Below, piece by piece: positions 44,647 to 54,288 of a stretch of 64,000 bases of DNA. The position numbers and the translations under genes are program-made. The stretch spans positions 930,001 to 994,000 of the forward strand of contig NZ_CP080997.1 of the NCBI RefSeq assembly GCF_019645815.1, read 5' to 3'. Position 1 is the first letter of the stretch. Every line of letters starts with the position of its first letter. The DNA comes from Mycolicibacter heraklionensis. GTDB lineage: Bacteria > Actinomycetota > Actinomycetes > Mycobacteriales > Mycobacteriaceae. The notes under the pieces were generated by a model. The model saw only the letters and a program-made list of their open reading frames with translations, was not told the origin of the DNA and searched no databases.

Positions 44647-45011
44647 CCTGGCTACTGGTCATCGCCGGCGCCGCGGTGGGGGCGCCGTTGCGCTACCTGA
44701 CCGACCGATTCGTCCAGGCCCGCCACGACACCACCTTCCCGTGGGGCACGTTCACCGCCAATGTGCTGGGCAGCCTGGTCCTGGGTGTGCTCATGGGCGC
44801 CGCGAGCCCCGGCGACCAAGGGCTGCACCTGTTGGTCGGCACCGGTCTGTGCGGCGCGCTGACCACATACTCGACCTTTTCCTACGAGACCCTGCAGCTG
44901 GCCGGCGTCGGTGCGCGGCTGTACGCGCTGGCCAACCTGGTGCTCACCTTGACCTGCGGGCTGGGCGCCTATTACGTCGGCAATGTCGCGGCACAAGCGA
45001 TTTGGGCCTGA
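44643..45011 (+). CDS. crcB2: FluC (CrcB) fluoride channel subunit 2
   Basis: The 122-residue protein has four helices with [25 protein letters not shown] (pore Asn) and [12 protein letters not shown]. It differs enough from subunit 1 to be the partner of a heterodimeric channel. GTG 44643 overlaps the DUF190 stop. No fluoride riboswitch was found before the cassette. Confidence 0.9.
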   Translation: MTWLLVIAGAAVGAPLRYLTDRFVQARHDTTFPWGTFTANVLGSLVLGVLMGAASPGDQGLHLLVGTGLCGALTTYSTFSYETLQLAGVGARLYALANLVLTLTCGLGAYYVGNVAAQAIWA

Positions 45012-45117
45012 CCGATCCGCGGGTTAGGTGACGCTACGCAATTGCTTCCAGCATGAGGTGCCACAATCGAGCCCGACAGTGTCCCGTGGCGTCCGCCCAG
45101 TCCTTCCAGGAGTAGCA

Positions 45118-46329
45118 ATGTCGTTCTCGGTAGAGCTCAGCGATGACGTGATCGAGGTGCGGGACTGGGTCCATCAGTTCGCCGCCGAGGTCGTCCGCCC
45201 GGCCGCCGCCGAATGGGATGAGCGGGAAGAGACGCCGTGGCCGATCATCCAGGAGGCCGCCAAGATCGGCCTGTACTCGCCCGAGTTGTTCGCCACCCAG
45301 GCCGCCGAGCCCAGCGGGATCGGCATGCTCACGGTGTTCGAGGAACTGTTCTGGGGTGACGCCGGGATCGCCTTGTCGATTCTCGGCACCGGGTTGGCGG
45401 CGGCGGCCCTGGCGGGCAACGGAACTCCCGAACAGCTGGGCCGGTGGCTGCCCGAGATGTTCGGTACCGCCGATGACCCCAAACTCGGGGCCTTCTGCTC
45501 CTCGGAACCCGATGCCGGCTCGGATGTCGGCGCGATCCGGACTCGCGCCCGCTTCGACGAAGCAACACGTGAATGGGTGCTCAACGGCACCAAGACCTGG
45601 GCCACCAACGGCGGTATCGCCAACGTGCACATCGTGGTCGCCTCGGTCTACCCCGAACTCGGCTCACGCGGCCAGGCCACGTTCGTCATCGGGCCCGACA
45701 CCAAGGGGCTGGCCCAGGGCCAGAAGTTCAAGAAGCACGGCATCCGGGCCTCGCACACCGCCGAGATCGTATTGGACAACGTCCGTTTGCCCGAGGACAT
45801 GATCCTCGGTGGGCGAGAGAAGTTCGAGGAGCGCGTCGCCCGGGTCAAATCCGGTGCATCCGCCCGCGGTCAGGCCGCCATGAAGACCTTCGAGCGCACT
45901 CGTCCGACCGTCGGGGCGATGGCGGTCGGGGTGGCGCGCGCCGCGTACGAATACGCCCTCGAATACGCCTGCCAGCGTGAGCAGTTCGGCCGCAAGATCG
46001 GTGAGTTCCAGGCCGTAGCCTTCAAACTGGCGGACATGAAGAGCCGCATCGACGCGGCACGGCTGATGGTCTGGCGGGCCGGCTGGATGGCGCGCAACAA
46101 CAAGGCCTTCGACAACGCCGAGGGCTCGATGGCCAAGCTGTTCGCCAGCGAGACCGCCGTCTACGTCACCGACGAGGCGATCCAGATCCTCGGCGGCAAC
46201 GGTTACACCCGCGACTACCCGGTCGAGCGTATGCACCGCGACGCCAAGATCTTCACCATCTTCGAAGGCACCAGCGAGATCCAGCGGCTGGTCATCGCCC
46301 GGGCGATCACCGGCCTGGCGCTGCGCTGA
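45118..46329 (+). CDS. Acyl-CoA dehydrogenase
   Basis: The 403-residue flavoenzyme has the acyl-CoA dehydrogenase signatures [14 protein letters not shown] and [33 protein letters not shown]. The Glu in FEGTSE is the likely catalytic base. [15 protein letters not shown] and [13 protein letters not shown] mark the FAD and substrate regions. It would make the 2-enoyl-CoA in beta-oxidation or branched-chain breakdown. AGGAG lies before ATG 45118. A longer frame from 45028 has no conserved N-terminus. Chain specificity is unknown. Confidence 0.9.
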   Translation: MSFSVELSDDVIEVRDWVHQFAAEVVRPAAAEWDEREETPWPIIQEAAKIGLYSPELFATQAAEPSGIGMLTVFEELFWGDAGIALSILGTGLAAAALAGNGTPEQLGRWLPEMFGTADDPKLGAFCSSEPDAGSDVGAIRTRARFDEATREWVLNGTKTWATNGGIANVHIVVASVYPELGSRGQATFVIGPDTKGLAQGQKFKKHGIRASHTAEIVLDNVRLPEDMILGGREKFEERVARVKSGASARGQAAMKTFERTRPTVGAMAVGVARAAYEYALEYACQREQFGRKIGEFQAVAFKLADMKSRIDAARLMVWRAGWMARNNKAFDNAEGSMAKLFASETAVYVTDEAIQILGGNGYTRDYPVERMHRDAKIFTIFEGTSEIQRLVIARAITGLALR

Positions 46330-46342
46330 TCAGCCCGGTCGG

Positions 46343-47986
46343 CTACTGCGCGATCGTTGCGCGCAGTGGCCCGCCGACGCTGTTGAACAGCAGGTCCCCG
46401 TTGGGCAGTCCCTCGATGAGGGCGTACGCGCCGTTGCCCAGATTCGACTGTCCGAAGATGGTGCGGTGCACCGTCTCCCCGGTCTGCCAGTCCAGCCCGG
46501 TCACCTCCCAGCCGTCGGCCGCGGTGTAGCCGTTGAGGAAGACGATTCCCGAAGTGGCGGATACGGCCGGGACCATCGAGGTGGACACCACATCGCCGCG
46601 TGCCCAGGCTGATCTCCACCGGTGGGTGGTGGGATCCCATTCGAAGCGCTGCGCCCCGTGCGGCGCTGGCGAAACGGGTCCGCTGGCCAGCACATCGACC
46701 AGCCGGTCCGGCGTACCGCCTCCACCGATGTTGTTGACCACGAACGCGCCATACCCGCTGACTACGACGGACTGTTCGCTTTGGATGAATTCCGGCAATG
46801 GTTCCGGCAGGCCGGCGCTCACGCTGATCTGATCCGCGATCCGGGTGGACTTCGTTCCCGGCCTTTGCTGAAAGCCCTCCGGAATGTCGTTGCGCCAGAA
46901 CGCCACCAGCTTCATATGGTCGGATCCGTCAGTGATCACCACCAGTTCGTCATCGTTCTTGCCAAAGCCCATCAACGTCGGCGTCGAGCCGGTTCCGGAG
47001 CCGAACTTGATGGTCGGGGGTTGCCGTCCGGTGTCGTAGGCGGCCGACCATGCGCCGTCCGCCTCGTCTTGCGACAGTTTGGAGCCAGTCCAGACGATCT
47101 TGCGCATCAACTTGTCGGAGGCGACGTAGATGCCGTTACGCTCGTCGACCGCCATCGAGTTCGAGACCGTTTCGTCCTCGCCGAACTTGATCTGCTGCAA
47201 CGGCGCGGACAGGTCCCGATCGAGCACCGATAACGATCCGGTGCTGAGCACCAGCAGGCGACCGTCGTAGGTCATCGAGGCGCCGACGATGTTCTCGGGG
47301 ATGCCCAGGCTGGTGATGTCGCCCGTCAGGTATGGCTTGAAGTCGATGCGGCCGACGATGGCGATGCCTGCCTCGGGCTGCTCGGCGTTCTTCAGACCGA
47401 ATTTGACGATCTCCGATTGCTGCGTCACGTAATAGATGAAATTGTCGCGATCGACCAGGCTGTAGACGCCGTTGCTGATCCGCTGCCAATTCGCTCCGCC
47501 CCAGTGGTCGCGGATCGCTGACTCGATCTGTCCGACATCGGTGAATCTCTGGTTCAGCACCGCGTCGAGCTGTTGCGGGGAAATCGGTTGCACCCCAGGA
47601 GCGTCGAGTGCCGCAACCTGCTTGAATCCGCCGTCCGCGACATCGACGTAGCGGACACCCGAGGTCGAGGACACCCACCGGTAGTTCGGATCGGTGGATG
47701 CCAGCGTGATGATGTTGACCGGCCCGCCGGGAACCCGGTCCAGCTGGGTCGGGTCGAGGTGAAAGGTGCCGCGGGGGATCGGATCGTCGAAGCTGTCTGA
47801 TTGCGCGGAATCGATGTGGGTGATGCCGTATTTGGCTGCCGCGAGATACGGATTGACCGCTGAACCGGTGGACCGCACCGCTGAGTCCTCTCCCGGCGGT
47901 GTTGGACCAGAGCTACATCCGCTCAGCGCCATGAGCGCTGCCGCTGCGGCGGCCAACGCCGTGCGCATCCGTACTCGCTGCGCCAT
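46343..47986 (-). CDS. Lipoprotein with possible beta-propeller
   Basis: The 547-residue precursor has a lipobox LMALSGC with Cys at residue 24. Repeated beta-strand segments follow (NGVYSLVDRDNFIYYV, MTYDGRLLVLSTGSLSVLDRD, SMAVDERNGIYVASDKL, GDLLFNSVGG), which suggest a propeller or PQQ-like fold. It should sit on the outer face of the membrane. Function is unknown and I do not recognise a named family. TAGCAT ends eight bases before ATG 47986. The longer frame to 48421 is a shadow of the next gene. Confidence 0.75.
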   Translation of the reverse strand: MAQRVRMRTALAAAAAALMALSGCSSGPTPPGEDSAVRSTGSAVNPYLAAAKYGITHIDSAQSDSFDDPIPRGTFHLDPTQLDRVPGGPVNIITLASTDPNYRWVSSTSGVRYVDVADGGFKQVAALDAPGVQPISPQQLDAVLNQRFTDVGQIESAIRDHWGGANWQRISNGVYSLVDRDNFIYYVTQQSEIVKFGLKNAEQPEAGIAIVGRIDFKPYLTGDITSLGIPENIVGASMTYDGRLLVLSTGSLSVLDRDLSAPLQQIKFGEDETVSNSMAVDERNGIYVASDKLMRKIVWTGSKLSQDEADGAWSAAYDTGRQPPTIKFGSGTGSTPTLMGFGKNDDELVVITDGSDHMKLVAFWRNDIPEGFQQRPGTKSTRIADQISVSAGLPEPLPEFIQSEQSVVVSGYGAFVVNNIGGGGTPDRLVDVLASGPVSPAPHGAQRFEWDPTTHRWRSAWARGDVVSTSMVPAVSATSGIVFLNGYTAADGWEVTGLDWQTGETVHRTIFGQSNLGNGAYALIEGLPNGDLLFNSVGGPLRATIAQ

Positions 47987-48042
47987 ACCAGCGGATGCTA
48001 ATCCGGTCGCCGTGTCGTCGACACGGAACGCGTCTATATAGG

Positions 48043-48549
48043 TCAGAAGGCAAACCGGGTGCAGTCGGTTGGGAACGCGAACCAGGCCAGGGCCCGCCGG
48101 GGGACGATCATCCGCAGTCCGCCGCCGTCCTGGCCCGCCCAGGCATCGGGGCCGGGAGCGTACTGCGGGTGGTATTTCTCGAACGCGGTCGCCAATCGGA
48201 CTCCGAGGTCGTTGGGGCTTGCTGAAGTCGCTGTGGAGACTCCCTCGACGATCACCACTTGCGTACCGCTTTCCAGTGTCAGGGTGCACGCCGGGTTGTC
48301 CTGGAGGTTGCGCGCGTGGCGTGTGGTGGGTGCGCCGTCGTAATAGAAGCGGCCGTCGAGCCACACGCCCCAACGCGGTACGGAGTGCGGGGTGCCGTCC
48401 GGGCGCACCGTGGTCAGCCAATAGTGCTGGGACGCGGTCAATCGCTGTTCAACTTCTGACCAGCTCAACAAGCCTTCCGCCGAACTCGGCAATCCGTAGC
48501 CCTCTGGCAGGACGGGACGTGTCGCGGTAGGGCCCGGTTTCGGTTCCAT
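48043..48549 (-). CDS. Pyridoxamine-5'-phosphate-oxidase-like F420/FMN protein
   Basis: The 168-residue split-barrel protein has LTASQHYWLTTVRPDGTPHSVPRWGVWLDGRFYYDGAPTTRHARNL, the signature of the PNPOx-like family that in mycobacteria binds FMN or F420. The substrate is unknown. TAGCGT ends seven bases before ATG 48549, so a leaderless start is likely. It probably stands alone, 57 bases from the next gene. Confidence 0.83.
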   Translation of the reverse strand: MEPKPGPTATRPVLPEGYGLPSSAEGLLSWSEVEQRLTASQHYWLTTVRPDGTPHSVPRWGVWLDGRFYYDGAPTTRHARNLQDNPACTLTLESGTQVVIVEGVSTATSASPNDLGVRLATAFEKYHPQYAPGPDAWAGQDGGGLRMIVPRRALAWFAFPTDCTRFAF

Positions 48550-48602
48550 GGCCCACACGCTAGCTCTGACGTCCGACAGGGATACCGCTCTGCCGTTGCG
48601 TC

Positions 48603-49343
48603 CTAGCCAGCCGTCTTCCCGTTGTCGGTCAGGTAGACCGCGCCGTGCACCGCGGCGGCGGCATCGCTGGCCAAAAAGGCGATCACCTCGGCGACGTCGG
48701 CCGGGGCGCTCATCCCGCGCGGTGAGGCCACCCGCATGATCAGGTTGACGTCGGCACCCTCGGGAAGCTGGAAGTTGGTCACCTGCGGGGTCAGCATCCC
48801 ACCCGGGCACACCGCGTTGACCCGCAGCTTCTCCGCGGTGAACTCCACGGCCAACGCCCGGGTGAGCCCGACGAGCCCGTGCTTGGCCGCGCAGTAGCCC
48901 GCCGAGTACGCCTGCCCTTCCACCCCGGCGATCGAGGCGACGTTGACGATATTGCCGCCCGCCTCCAGCAGGTGCGGCAGCGCGGCGCGGCACAGGAAGA
49001 ACGGCCCGTTGAGGTTGACCGCCAGATCGTGGGCCCACTCGTCGTCGGTGACGGCCGGCGTGTGGCGCATCTGGTGGGCGCCGGCGACGTTGACCAGCAC
49101 GTCGAGCCGCCCGAACTGGGCGACACACTGCTCGACGGCCGCCGCGCAGGCCGCCGCGGTGCTGATGTCGGTGGGGGCGTACTGCCCGCCGGGCACGTCG
49201 GCGAACACCGTGGCGAGCCGCTCGGCATCGCGCGCCAGCCCGAACACCGTCGCGCCGCGCCGGGCGAACAGTTGGGCCGTCGCCGCGCCCAGGCCCGACG
49301 AGGCTCCGGTCACCAGCGCCACTTTGCCTGACAGATCAGCCAT
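48603..49343 (-). CDS. Short-chain dehydrogenase/reductase
   Basis: The 246-residue classical SDR has GASSGLGAATAQLFA, NVAGAH, the serine in NVASIAG and the active Tyr/Lys in YSAGYCAAKHG. The C-terminus ends VYLTDNGKTAG. The coenzyme is probably NAD(P). GGAGA lies six bases before ATG 49343; longer frames have no support. It is divergent from another SDR, with 60 bases between. Confidence 0.88.
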   Translation of the reverse strand: MADLSGKVALVTGASSGLGAATAQLFARRGATVFGLARDAERLATVFADVPGGQYAPTDISTAAACAAAVEQCVAQFGRLDVLVNVAGAHQMRHTPAVTDDEWAHDLAVNLNGPFFLCRAALPHLLEAGGNIVNVASIAGVEGQAYSAGYCAAKHGLVGLTRALAVEFTAEKLRVNAVCPGGMLTPQVTNFQLPEGADVNLIMRVASPRGMSAPADVAEVIAFLASDAAAAVHGAVYLTDNGKTAG

Positions 49344-49403
49344 TTCGACTCTCCGCATCACCCAGTCGACCGGCACCGGGGCGCAGCCGTCTACCGTCCA
49401 GTT

Positions 49404-50243
49404 ATGGCTTCAGTATCAGTGATCACCGGCGGCGCGGGCGGCATGGGTCTGGCGACGGCCAAGATCCTGGGCCGAGACCACACCGTGGTGTTGTGCGATG
49501 TTCGGCAGCAGCGGCTCGACTCGGCGCAGGTCGCGCTCTCCGAGCTCGGCATCGCCGCGACCGCCGTCAACTGCGATGTCACCGATCGTGACGCGGTCAC
49601 CCGGCTGTTCGACACCGCGACCGGTCTCGGGACGCTGGCGTCGGTGGTCCACACCGCGGGGGTCAGCCCGAGCATGGGTGACGCCGAATTCGTCATGCGC
49701 ACCAACGCCTTCGGCACCCTCGTCGTCAACGAGGTGTTCTACGACGTCGCCGGCGACGGCGCGGTGATCGTCAACGTGGCTTCGATGGCCGCGCAGCTGC
49801 TGCCCGACAAGGCATACCCCACCAAGCAGTTCCCGCTGGCGCTCAGCGACGGCGACGCTTTCGTGGCCGCGATGACGACGTACTGCAACAACGCACCCGA
49901 GCAGATGCGCTCGGGCTTCTCCTACACGGTCAGCAAGGCCTTCGTGAAGTGGTACTGCGCCGCGCAGGCCGAGCGCTTCGGTGGCCGCGGGCTGCGCATC
50001 GTCTCGGTGTCGCCGGGCAACATCGATACCGAGATGGGGCGGCGCGAAGAGAAGGCCGGGGTGGGCATGATGATGCCCGACGCGCTGATCCCGCGGTGGG
50101 GCACGCCCGAGGAGATGGCCGAGCTGTTCGCCTTCTGCGCCGGAAACAAGTGCGCCTATCTCACCGGCGCCGACATCCTCGCCGACGGGGGAGTGGTCGC
50201 CTCGATGCGGGAACGCGCCCGGGTGGCCGCCGAACTTGGGTAG
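49404..50243 (+). CDS. Short-chain dehydrogenase with long insertion
   Basis: The 279-residue SDR has GGAGGMGLATAKIL, NVASMAAQL and FSYTVSKAFVKWY (active Tyr and Lys), and ends SVSPGNIDTEMG with a GADILADGG tail. About 40 extra residues lie between the Ser and Tyr motifs, longer than in classical SDRs. TACCGT ends six bases before ATG 49404, so transcription is probably leaderless. A START-type gene follows at 27 bases and may be co-transcribed. Confidence 0.87.
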   Translation: MASVSVITGGAGGMGLATAKILGRDHTVVLCDVRQQRLDSAQVALSELGIAATAVNCDVTDRDAVTRLFDTATGLGTLASVVHTAGVSPSMGDAEFVMRTNAFGTLVVNEVFYDVAGDGAVIVNVASMAAQLLPDKAYPTKQFPLALSDGDAFVAAMTTYCNNAPEQMRSGFSYTVSKAFVKWYCAAQAERFGGRGLRIVSVSPGNIDTEMGRREEKAGVGMMMPDALIPRWGTPEEMAELFAFCAGNKCAYLTGADILADGGVVASMRERARVAAELG

Positions 50244-50270
50244 CGTGCCGTTGAGGGGAAGGGAGCGCCG

Positions 50271-50696
50271 ATGCACTACACCCGCACCGATCCCATCGCG
50301 GCCCGTCCCAGCGACGTCTGGGCTGTCCTGACCGATGTCGAGCATTGGCCGGACTGGACCGCATCGATGCGTGAGATCACCCGGCTCGACTCCGGTCCGC
50401 TGCGAGTCGGCAGCACCGCCCGAGTCCGGCAGCCCACCGGGCGGCCGATGGTGTGGACGGTCACCGACCTGGTCGACGAGCGGTCCTTCACCTGGTCGGC
50501 GTCGATGGCCGGAATCCGGTTCACCGGCTTCCACGAGCTGACGCCGACCGGCTCAGGGGTGCGGGCCGTCCTGACTTTTACGCTGACCGGTCCAATGGCC
50601 TGGCTGGCCGGCCTGCTCGCCGGCGGCCGGATACGTCGCTACGTCGACATGGAGGCCGAGGGGCTCAAGCGGCAGTCGGAAGGCCGGGCGCGGTAG
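50271..50696 (+). CDS. SRPBCC (polyketide cyclase/dehydrase-like) protein
   Basis: The 141-residue single-domain protein has the SRPBCC order: PSDVWAVLTDVEHWPDWTASM, then GSTARVRQPTGRPMVWTVTDL, then FTGFHELTPTGSG and a C-terminal helix. It is expected to bind a hydrophobic ligand. GAGGGGAAGGGAG precedes the ATG. It sits behind the insertion-bearing SDR, so a shared substrate is plausible. Confidence 0.8.
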   Translation: MHYTRTDPIAARPSDVWAVLTDVEHWPDWTASMREITRLDSGPLRVGSTARVRQPTGRPMVWTVTDLVDERSFTWSASMAGIRFTGFHELTPTGSGVRAVLTFTLTGPMAWLAGLLAGGRIRRYVDMEAEGLKRQSEGRAR

Positions 50697-50761
50697 CTGG
50701 GGTAGCTGAGCTGGTCGGTGGATTCGAGGTGCGGAATGCGCCGAAGCAGCTAAGTTAACGG

Positions 50762-50818
50762 TTGACACGCGGCGGGGTGGGTGCTTACCGTGGAGCAAAC
50801 CTACGGGACCGTAGGTTT
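50762..50818 (+). promoter_or_regulatory. Desaturase promoter with 10+2+10 palindrome
   Basis: TTGACA (50762-50767) and TACCGT (50786-50791) are 18 bases apart. Starting near the predicted +1, AAACCTACGG (50797-50806) and CCGTAGGTTT (50809-50818) form a perfect 10-bp inverted repeat around GA. This is the size of a TetR-type operator. In M. smegmatis the TetR protein MadR controls desA1 and desA2; I cannot confirm its consensus from memory. Confidence 0.75.
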
Positions 50819-50872
50819 GGCTGGGGGGCCAAGCGACAGCCCACCTGTCGATCAGGGAGGGGACCAAAAACT

Positions 50873-51790
50873 ATGGTGAACGTCCAGACGGCACTGCTTC
50901 ACGAGCTGGAGCCGATTGTCGAACAGAACCTCAATCGCCACCTCAAGGCCGCCAAGCCGTGGCTGCCGCACGACTACGTGCCGTGGAGCAGGGGACGCGA
51001 CTTCGCGTTCCTCGGCGGCGAGGACTGGGTTCCCGAAGACTCCCCGCTGGACCCGGTCGCCAAGTCCGCCCTGCTGGTCAACCTGCTGACCGAGGACAAC
51101 CTGCCGTCGTACCACCGCGAGATCGCCACCACCTTCAGCCGGGACGGCGCCTGGGGCACCTGGGTCGGCCAATGGACCGCCGAAGAGGGCCGCCACAGCA
51201 TCGCCCTGCGCGACTACCTCATCGTCACCCGCGGCATTGACCCGGTGAACCTCGAGAACATGCGGATGCAGCACACCATCGCCGGCTATGACGCCGGCGG
51301 CAAGTCAGCGCTGCAGGTACTGGCCTACGTGTCGTTCCAGGAACTCGCCACCCGGGTCTCGCACCGCAACACCGGCAAGGCCTCCGGATGCCCGATCGCC
51401 GACCAGTTGCTGGCCCGGGTCGCTCTCGACGAGAACCTGCACATGGTCTTCTACCGCAACCTCATGCAGGCGGCGCTGGACATCGCGCCGGACGAGGCCA
51501 TGTGCGCCATCCGCGACGAGGTGATCGGCTTCTCGATGCCCGGGATGAACATGCCCGGCTTCCAGGAGAACGCCATCCTGATCGCCAAGGCCGGCATCTA
51601 CGACTTGCGCATCCACCACGATGAGGTCATCCAGCCCGTGCTGCGGTTCTGGAAGGTCTTCGAGCGCAATGACTTCGGGGCGGCGGGCGAGGAGGCCCGC
51701 GAGCAGATCGCGGGCTTCATGAAGATGGTCGACGAGCGGGCCACCTACTACGAAGAGAAGGCCAAGGCGCGCGAGAGCGTCTCCGCCTAG
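50873..51790 (+). CDS. Acyl-ACP desaturase, DesA1-like
   Basis: The 305-residue soluble di-iron enzyme has ligands Glu74 (TEDN), Glu105/His108 (EEGRH), Glu157 and Glu187/His190 (DENLH). It is closer to DesA1 (LLHELEPIVEQNLNRHL, NLPSYHREIA, ELATRVSHRNTGKA) than to DesA2. DesA1 introduces a double bond into mycolic acid precursors. This copy is shorter than tuberculosis DesA1 (338 aa) and may be a paralogue. GGGAGGGG lies upstream of ATG 50873. Strong promoter and palindrome suggest tight lipid-linked control. Confidence 0.87.
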   Translation: MVNVQTALLHELEPIVEQNLNRHLKAAKPWLPHDYVPWSRGRDFAFLGGEDWVPEDSPLDPVAKSALLVNLLTEDNLPSYHREIATTFSRDGAWGTWVGQWTAEEGRHSIALRDYLIVTRGIDPVNLENMRMQHTIAGYDAGGKSALQVLAYVSFQELATRVSHRNTGKASGCPIADQLLARVALDENLHMVFYRNLMQAALDIAPDEAMCAIRDEVIGFSMPGMNMPGFQENAILIAKAGIYDLRIHHDEVIQPVLRFWKVFERNDFGAAGEEAREQIAGFMKMVDERATYYEEKAKARESVSA

Positions 51791-51794
51791 CCGC

Positions 51795-52724
51795 CTAGCC
51801 CTTGATCGACGAGTAGTAGATCGTGTCGGCCATCGACACCGAGTCGGCGGCGCGCGCGGGCGCGGGACGCCCGTGCTGCGTCAACAGCTCAGTCATGGTC
51901 ACGCCCGTTGAGGCCCAGCCCAAGGGGTCGAGGTAGGCGGCGACGTCGTTGCGGTCACCTTCGTACCCGAGTTCGGAGAATTCCAGGTCGAAGCCGTGCG
52001 CCCGCCATTTCTCGGTGGCGCTGCGCATCATTTCCCGGGCCTGATCGTGCTGGTCCGCGGAGATGTTCGGAATGGCCTCGGTGGCCAGCCGGCTGCCGTC
52101 GGCGCTCAGTGCGGCGATGTTGTCCAGCAGCCGGTCCTGCGCGTCCGGCGGGAGGTAGCCGAGCAGTCCCTCGGCGATCCAGGCAGTGGGCTGGGTGCGG
52201 TCGAACCCCGCCTCGATCAGCGCGGCCGGCCAGTCGTCGCGCAGATCGACCGCGACGCCGCGGCGATCGGCGGTCGGTTCGGCGCCCAAGTCGGTCAGTG
52301 CCGCGGCCTTGAATGCCAAGACCTGTGGCTGGTCGATCTCGAAGATCGTCATGCCGGAGGGCCACGTCAGTCGGTAGGCGCGCGCATCCAGGCCCGATGC
52401 CAGGATCACCGCCTGGCGAATCCCGGACCGGGTGGCGTCGGCAAAGAACGTGTCGAAGAAGCGGGTGCGGACGGCCATCGCGTCGGGCATCTGGCCGAGC
52501 TTCCACCCGGAGTCGTGGTCGTCGAAGTCGGTGCCCGCCAGGTCGCCGGCGGCCCATTTGGTCAGGAAGTCGACGCCGACGGCCCGGACCAGCGGCTCGG
52601 CGAAGCGGTCGTCGATCAGGGGATTGTCGGCCTTGGTGGCGAGGGCCCGGGCGGCGGCCACCATCGTCGCGGTGGCTCCCACGCTGGTGGCCAGGTCCCA
52701 GGTGTCGTGGTCGGTGCGTGCCAT
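51795..52724 (-). CDS. S-adenosylmethionine-dependent methyltransferase (TIGR00027 family)
   Basis: The 309-residue protein belongs to the large mycobacterial methyltransferase family related to leucine carboxymethyltransferases. Landmarks are [51 protein letters not shown] and [13 protein letters not shown]. Substrates of this family are unknown. GGAG lies before ATG 52724. It converges on desA with four bases between the stops. An AT-rich promoter with a palindrome lies upstream. Confidence 0.88.
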   Translation of the reverse strand: MARTDHDTWDLATSVGATATMVAAARALATKADNPLIDDRFAEPLVRAVGVDFLTKWAAGDLAGTDFDDHDSGWKLGQMPDAMAVRTRFFDTFFADATRSGIRQAVILASGLDARAYRLTWPSGMTIFEIDQPQVLAFKAAALTDLGAEPTADRRGVAVDLRDDWPAALIEAGFDRTQPTAWIAEGLLGYLPPDAQDRLLDNIAALSADGSRLATEAIPNISADQHDQAREMMRSATEKWRAHGFDLEFSELGYEGDRNDVAAYLDPLGWASTGVTMTELLTQHGRPAPARAADSVSMADTIYYSSIKG

Positions 52725-52755
52725 GAGCGCTCCTTGAAGTAGTAGGCAAGACAAC

Positions 52756-52775
52756 TTACTTAGCCTAGCAAGTAA
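52756..52775. promoter_or_regulatory. Palindrome in the methyltransferase promoter
   Basis: TTACTT AGCCTAGC AAGTAA has perfect 6-bp arms around eight bases. It lies in an AT-rich island (about 52740-52795) between the methyltransferase start and the PPE 3' end, and covers a TAGGCT that could be the -10. It is a repressor-site candidate; no adjacent regulator gene is seen. Confidence 0.5.
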
Positions 52776-52794
52776 TTAGTACAGTTAATAAACG

Positions 52795-54165
52795 TTAGGG
52801 GTCGGGCGGTTGTTCCCGACCCGGGGCCCAGGTGGTGGGCAGCATCGGTGTCGTCGCGGAATTACCGAAGGCGTCTTCGTCTAACGTGGTCAACCCGGTT
52901 GCGTGTTTCCCGCTGACTCGAGGGTGGGTTCCGCCCAGGCCCAAGGCGCCTGCGTTGCGGTCGGACGCCGTCGCCGGCGGCGTCGCGGTGGGAGGCGGTG
53001 GTGTGTCGGGTACCACCGGATCGGAGCCCATGCTCACGGTGCTGCCGGGCTCCTTGGCCGCCGTGCGGCGCCGGCGACGCGCCGGGCTCGCGGCCGCCTT
53101 CCGGCTGCGAGCCCCCGCCGCGGGCGCGGCCTCCCGGTTGTTGAGCGTGGGGCCGAATCCTCTGTCGGGGCCGTTGCCGGCCCGGGCCGCCGCGCGGACC
53201 GCCGGGGCGACGGCTACCGGTGTCGCGATCAGGGGAGGGGCGGCGGGAGTCGGGGTGGTAGCTGTGACCGAAGTGGCGGGCGTCGGCGAACCCGGGGCGA
53301 ACCCGGCCGCGGGCACGTCATCGGGGGGCGGCGCCATGAACACTGCCGGTACCCTCGCGGCGACCACGGTGAGGGGCTTCGCCACGCCCGCGATCACCGG
53401 CGCCAGGGGCGGCACGCTCGCGACCGGGGATGCCGCGGCATTGATGGCCTCGATGATGCGGTTCACGATCTCCACGATGATCGCGATGATCGGGCCGTCC
53501 AAGATGTCGGCGATCTCGAGGAAGATCGCCAGCGTTTCGTAGAGGGCCGTGAGGACGTCGGCCGGGTTGCCGCCGGCGCCGCCGTCATCGTCGCCGCCGC
53601 CGTCGTTCTCGAACGCCAGGATCGACGGCGGCGACGGTGTGCGGGGTATCGAAGCCAAGGCCGTGTCCGACAGCGTTTGATAGGTCGCCATTGTGGTGGC
53701 GGCCTGGATCCACATCCGGACGTAGTCGGCTTCGGCGATCGCGATCGGAATGGTGTTGATGCCGAAGAAGTTCGTCGCAACCAGGACCGCGTGCGTGGCG
53801 TGATTGGCCGCCAGCTCGGCCATGGTCGGCATGGTGGCCAAGGCGCTGGCGTAGGCGGCTGCGGCGATCTCATGCTGGGCGGCGGCGCGCGCGCTGTCGG
53901 TGCTGGCCTGTGTCAGCCAGGCCGAATACGGTTGGTGGGCAGCAATATAACGCTCCGCGCTCGGTCCCAGCCAAGTCCCAGCCTGCACGGCGCTCAAGGT
54001 AGTGTTCAATTCTGCTGCTGCCGAAGCATATTCAGAGCTCAATGACGACCACGCGAATGCGGCGGCCATCAGTGCCCCCGGGCCCGGTCCGCTGCTCAAC
54101 AGTGCTGAATGGACCTCGGGCGGCGAAGCCAGCCACGTCGGCGCAACCGCATGCAACTCGCCCAT
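52795..54165 (-). CDS. PPE-family protein, orphan
   Basis: The 456-residue protein has the PPE domain (about 1-170) with [25 protein letters not shown] and the WxG-type turn [17 protein letters not shown]. An acidic Gly/Asp stretch (about 185-200), a hydrophobic helix region (205-245) and a Pro/Ala-rich tail with a basic block ([16 protein letters not shown]) follow. No PE or EspG gene is adjacent, so a partner and secretion system must be elsewhere. AAGGAG lies just before ATG 54165; a TAGCGT -10 lies about 30 bases upstream (54201-54196). Confidence 0.85.
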   Translation of the reverse strand: MGELHAVAPTWLASPPEVHSALLSSGPGPGALMAAAFAWSSLSSEYASAAAELNTTLSAVQAGTWLGPSAERYIAAHQPYSAWLTQASTDSARAAAQHEIAAAAYASALATMPTMAELAANHATHAVLVATNFFGINTIPIAIAEADYVRMWIQAATTMATYQTLSDTALASIPRTPSPPSILAFENDGGGDDDGGAGGNPADVLTALYETLAIFLEIADILDGPIIAIIVEIVNRIIEAINAAASPVASVPPLAPVIAGVAKPLTVVAARVPAVFMAPPPDDVPAAGFAPGSPTPATSVTATTPTPAAPPLIATPVAVAPAVRAAARAGNGPDRGFGPTLNNREAAPAAGARSRKAAASPARRRRRTAAKEPGSTVSMGSDPVVPDTPPPPTATPPATASDRNAGALGLGGTHPRVSGKHATGLTTLDEDAFGNSATTPMLPTTWAPGREQPPDP

Positions 54166-54288
54166 CAACTCCTTCGACGACGAACGCGCAACCTCACGCT
54201 AGGGGCGTCTGTCGACGAGGTCGGGACGGGCGGGCGGCGTAGGAGTTAACGTCGGAAGAACGCTCGGCAGGAGATGTGGAGGCGTTGC

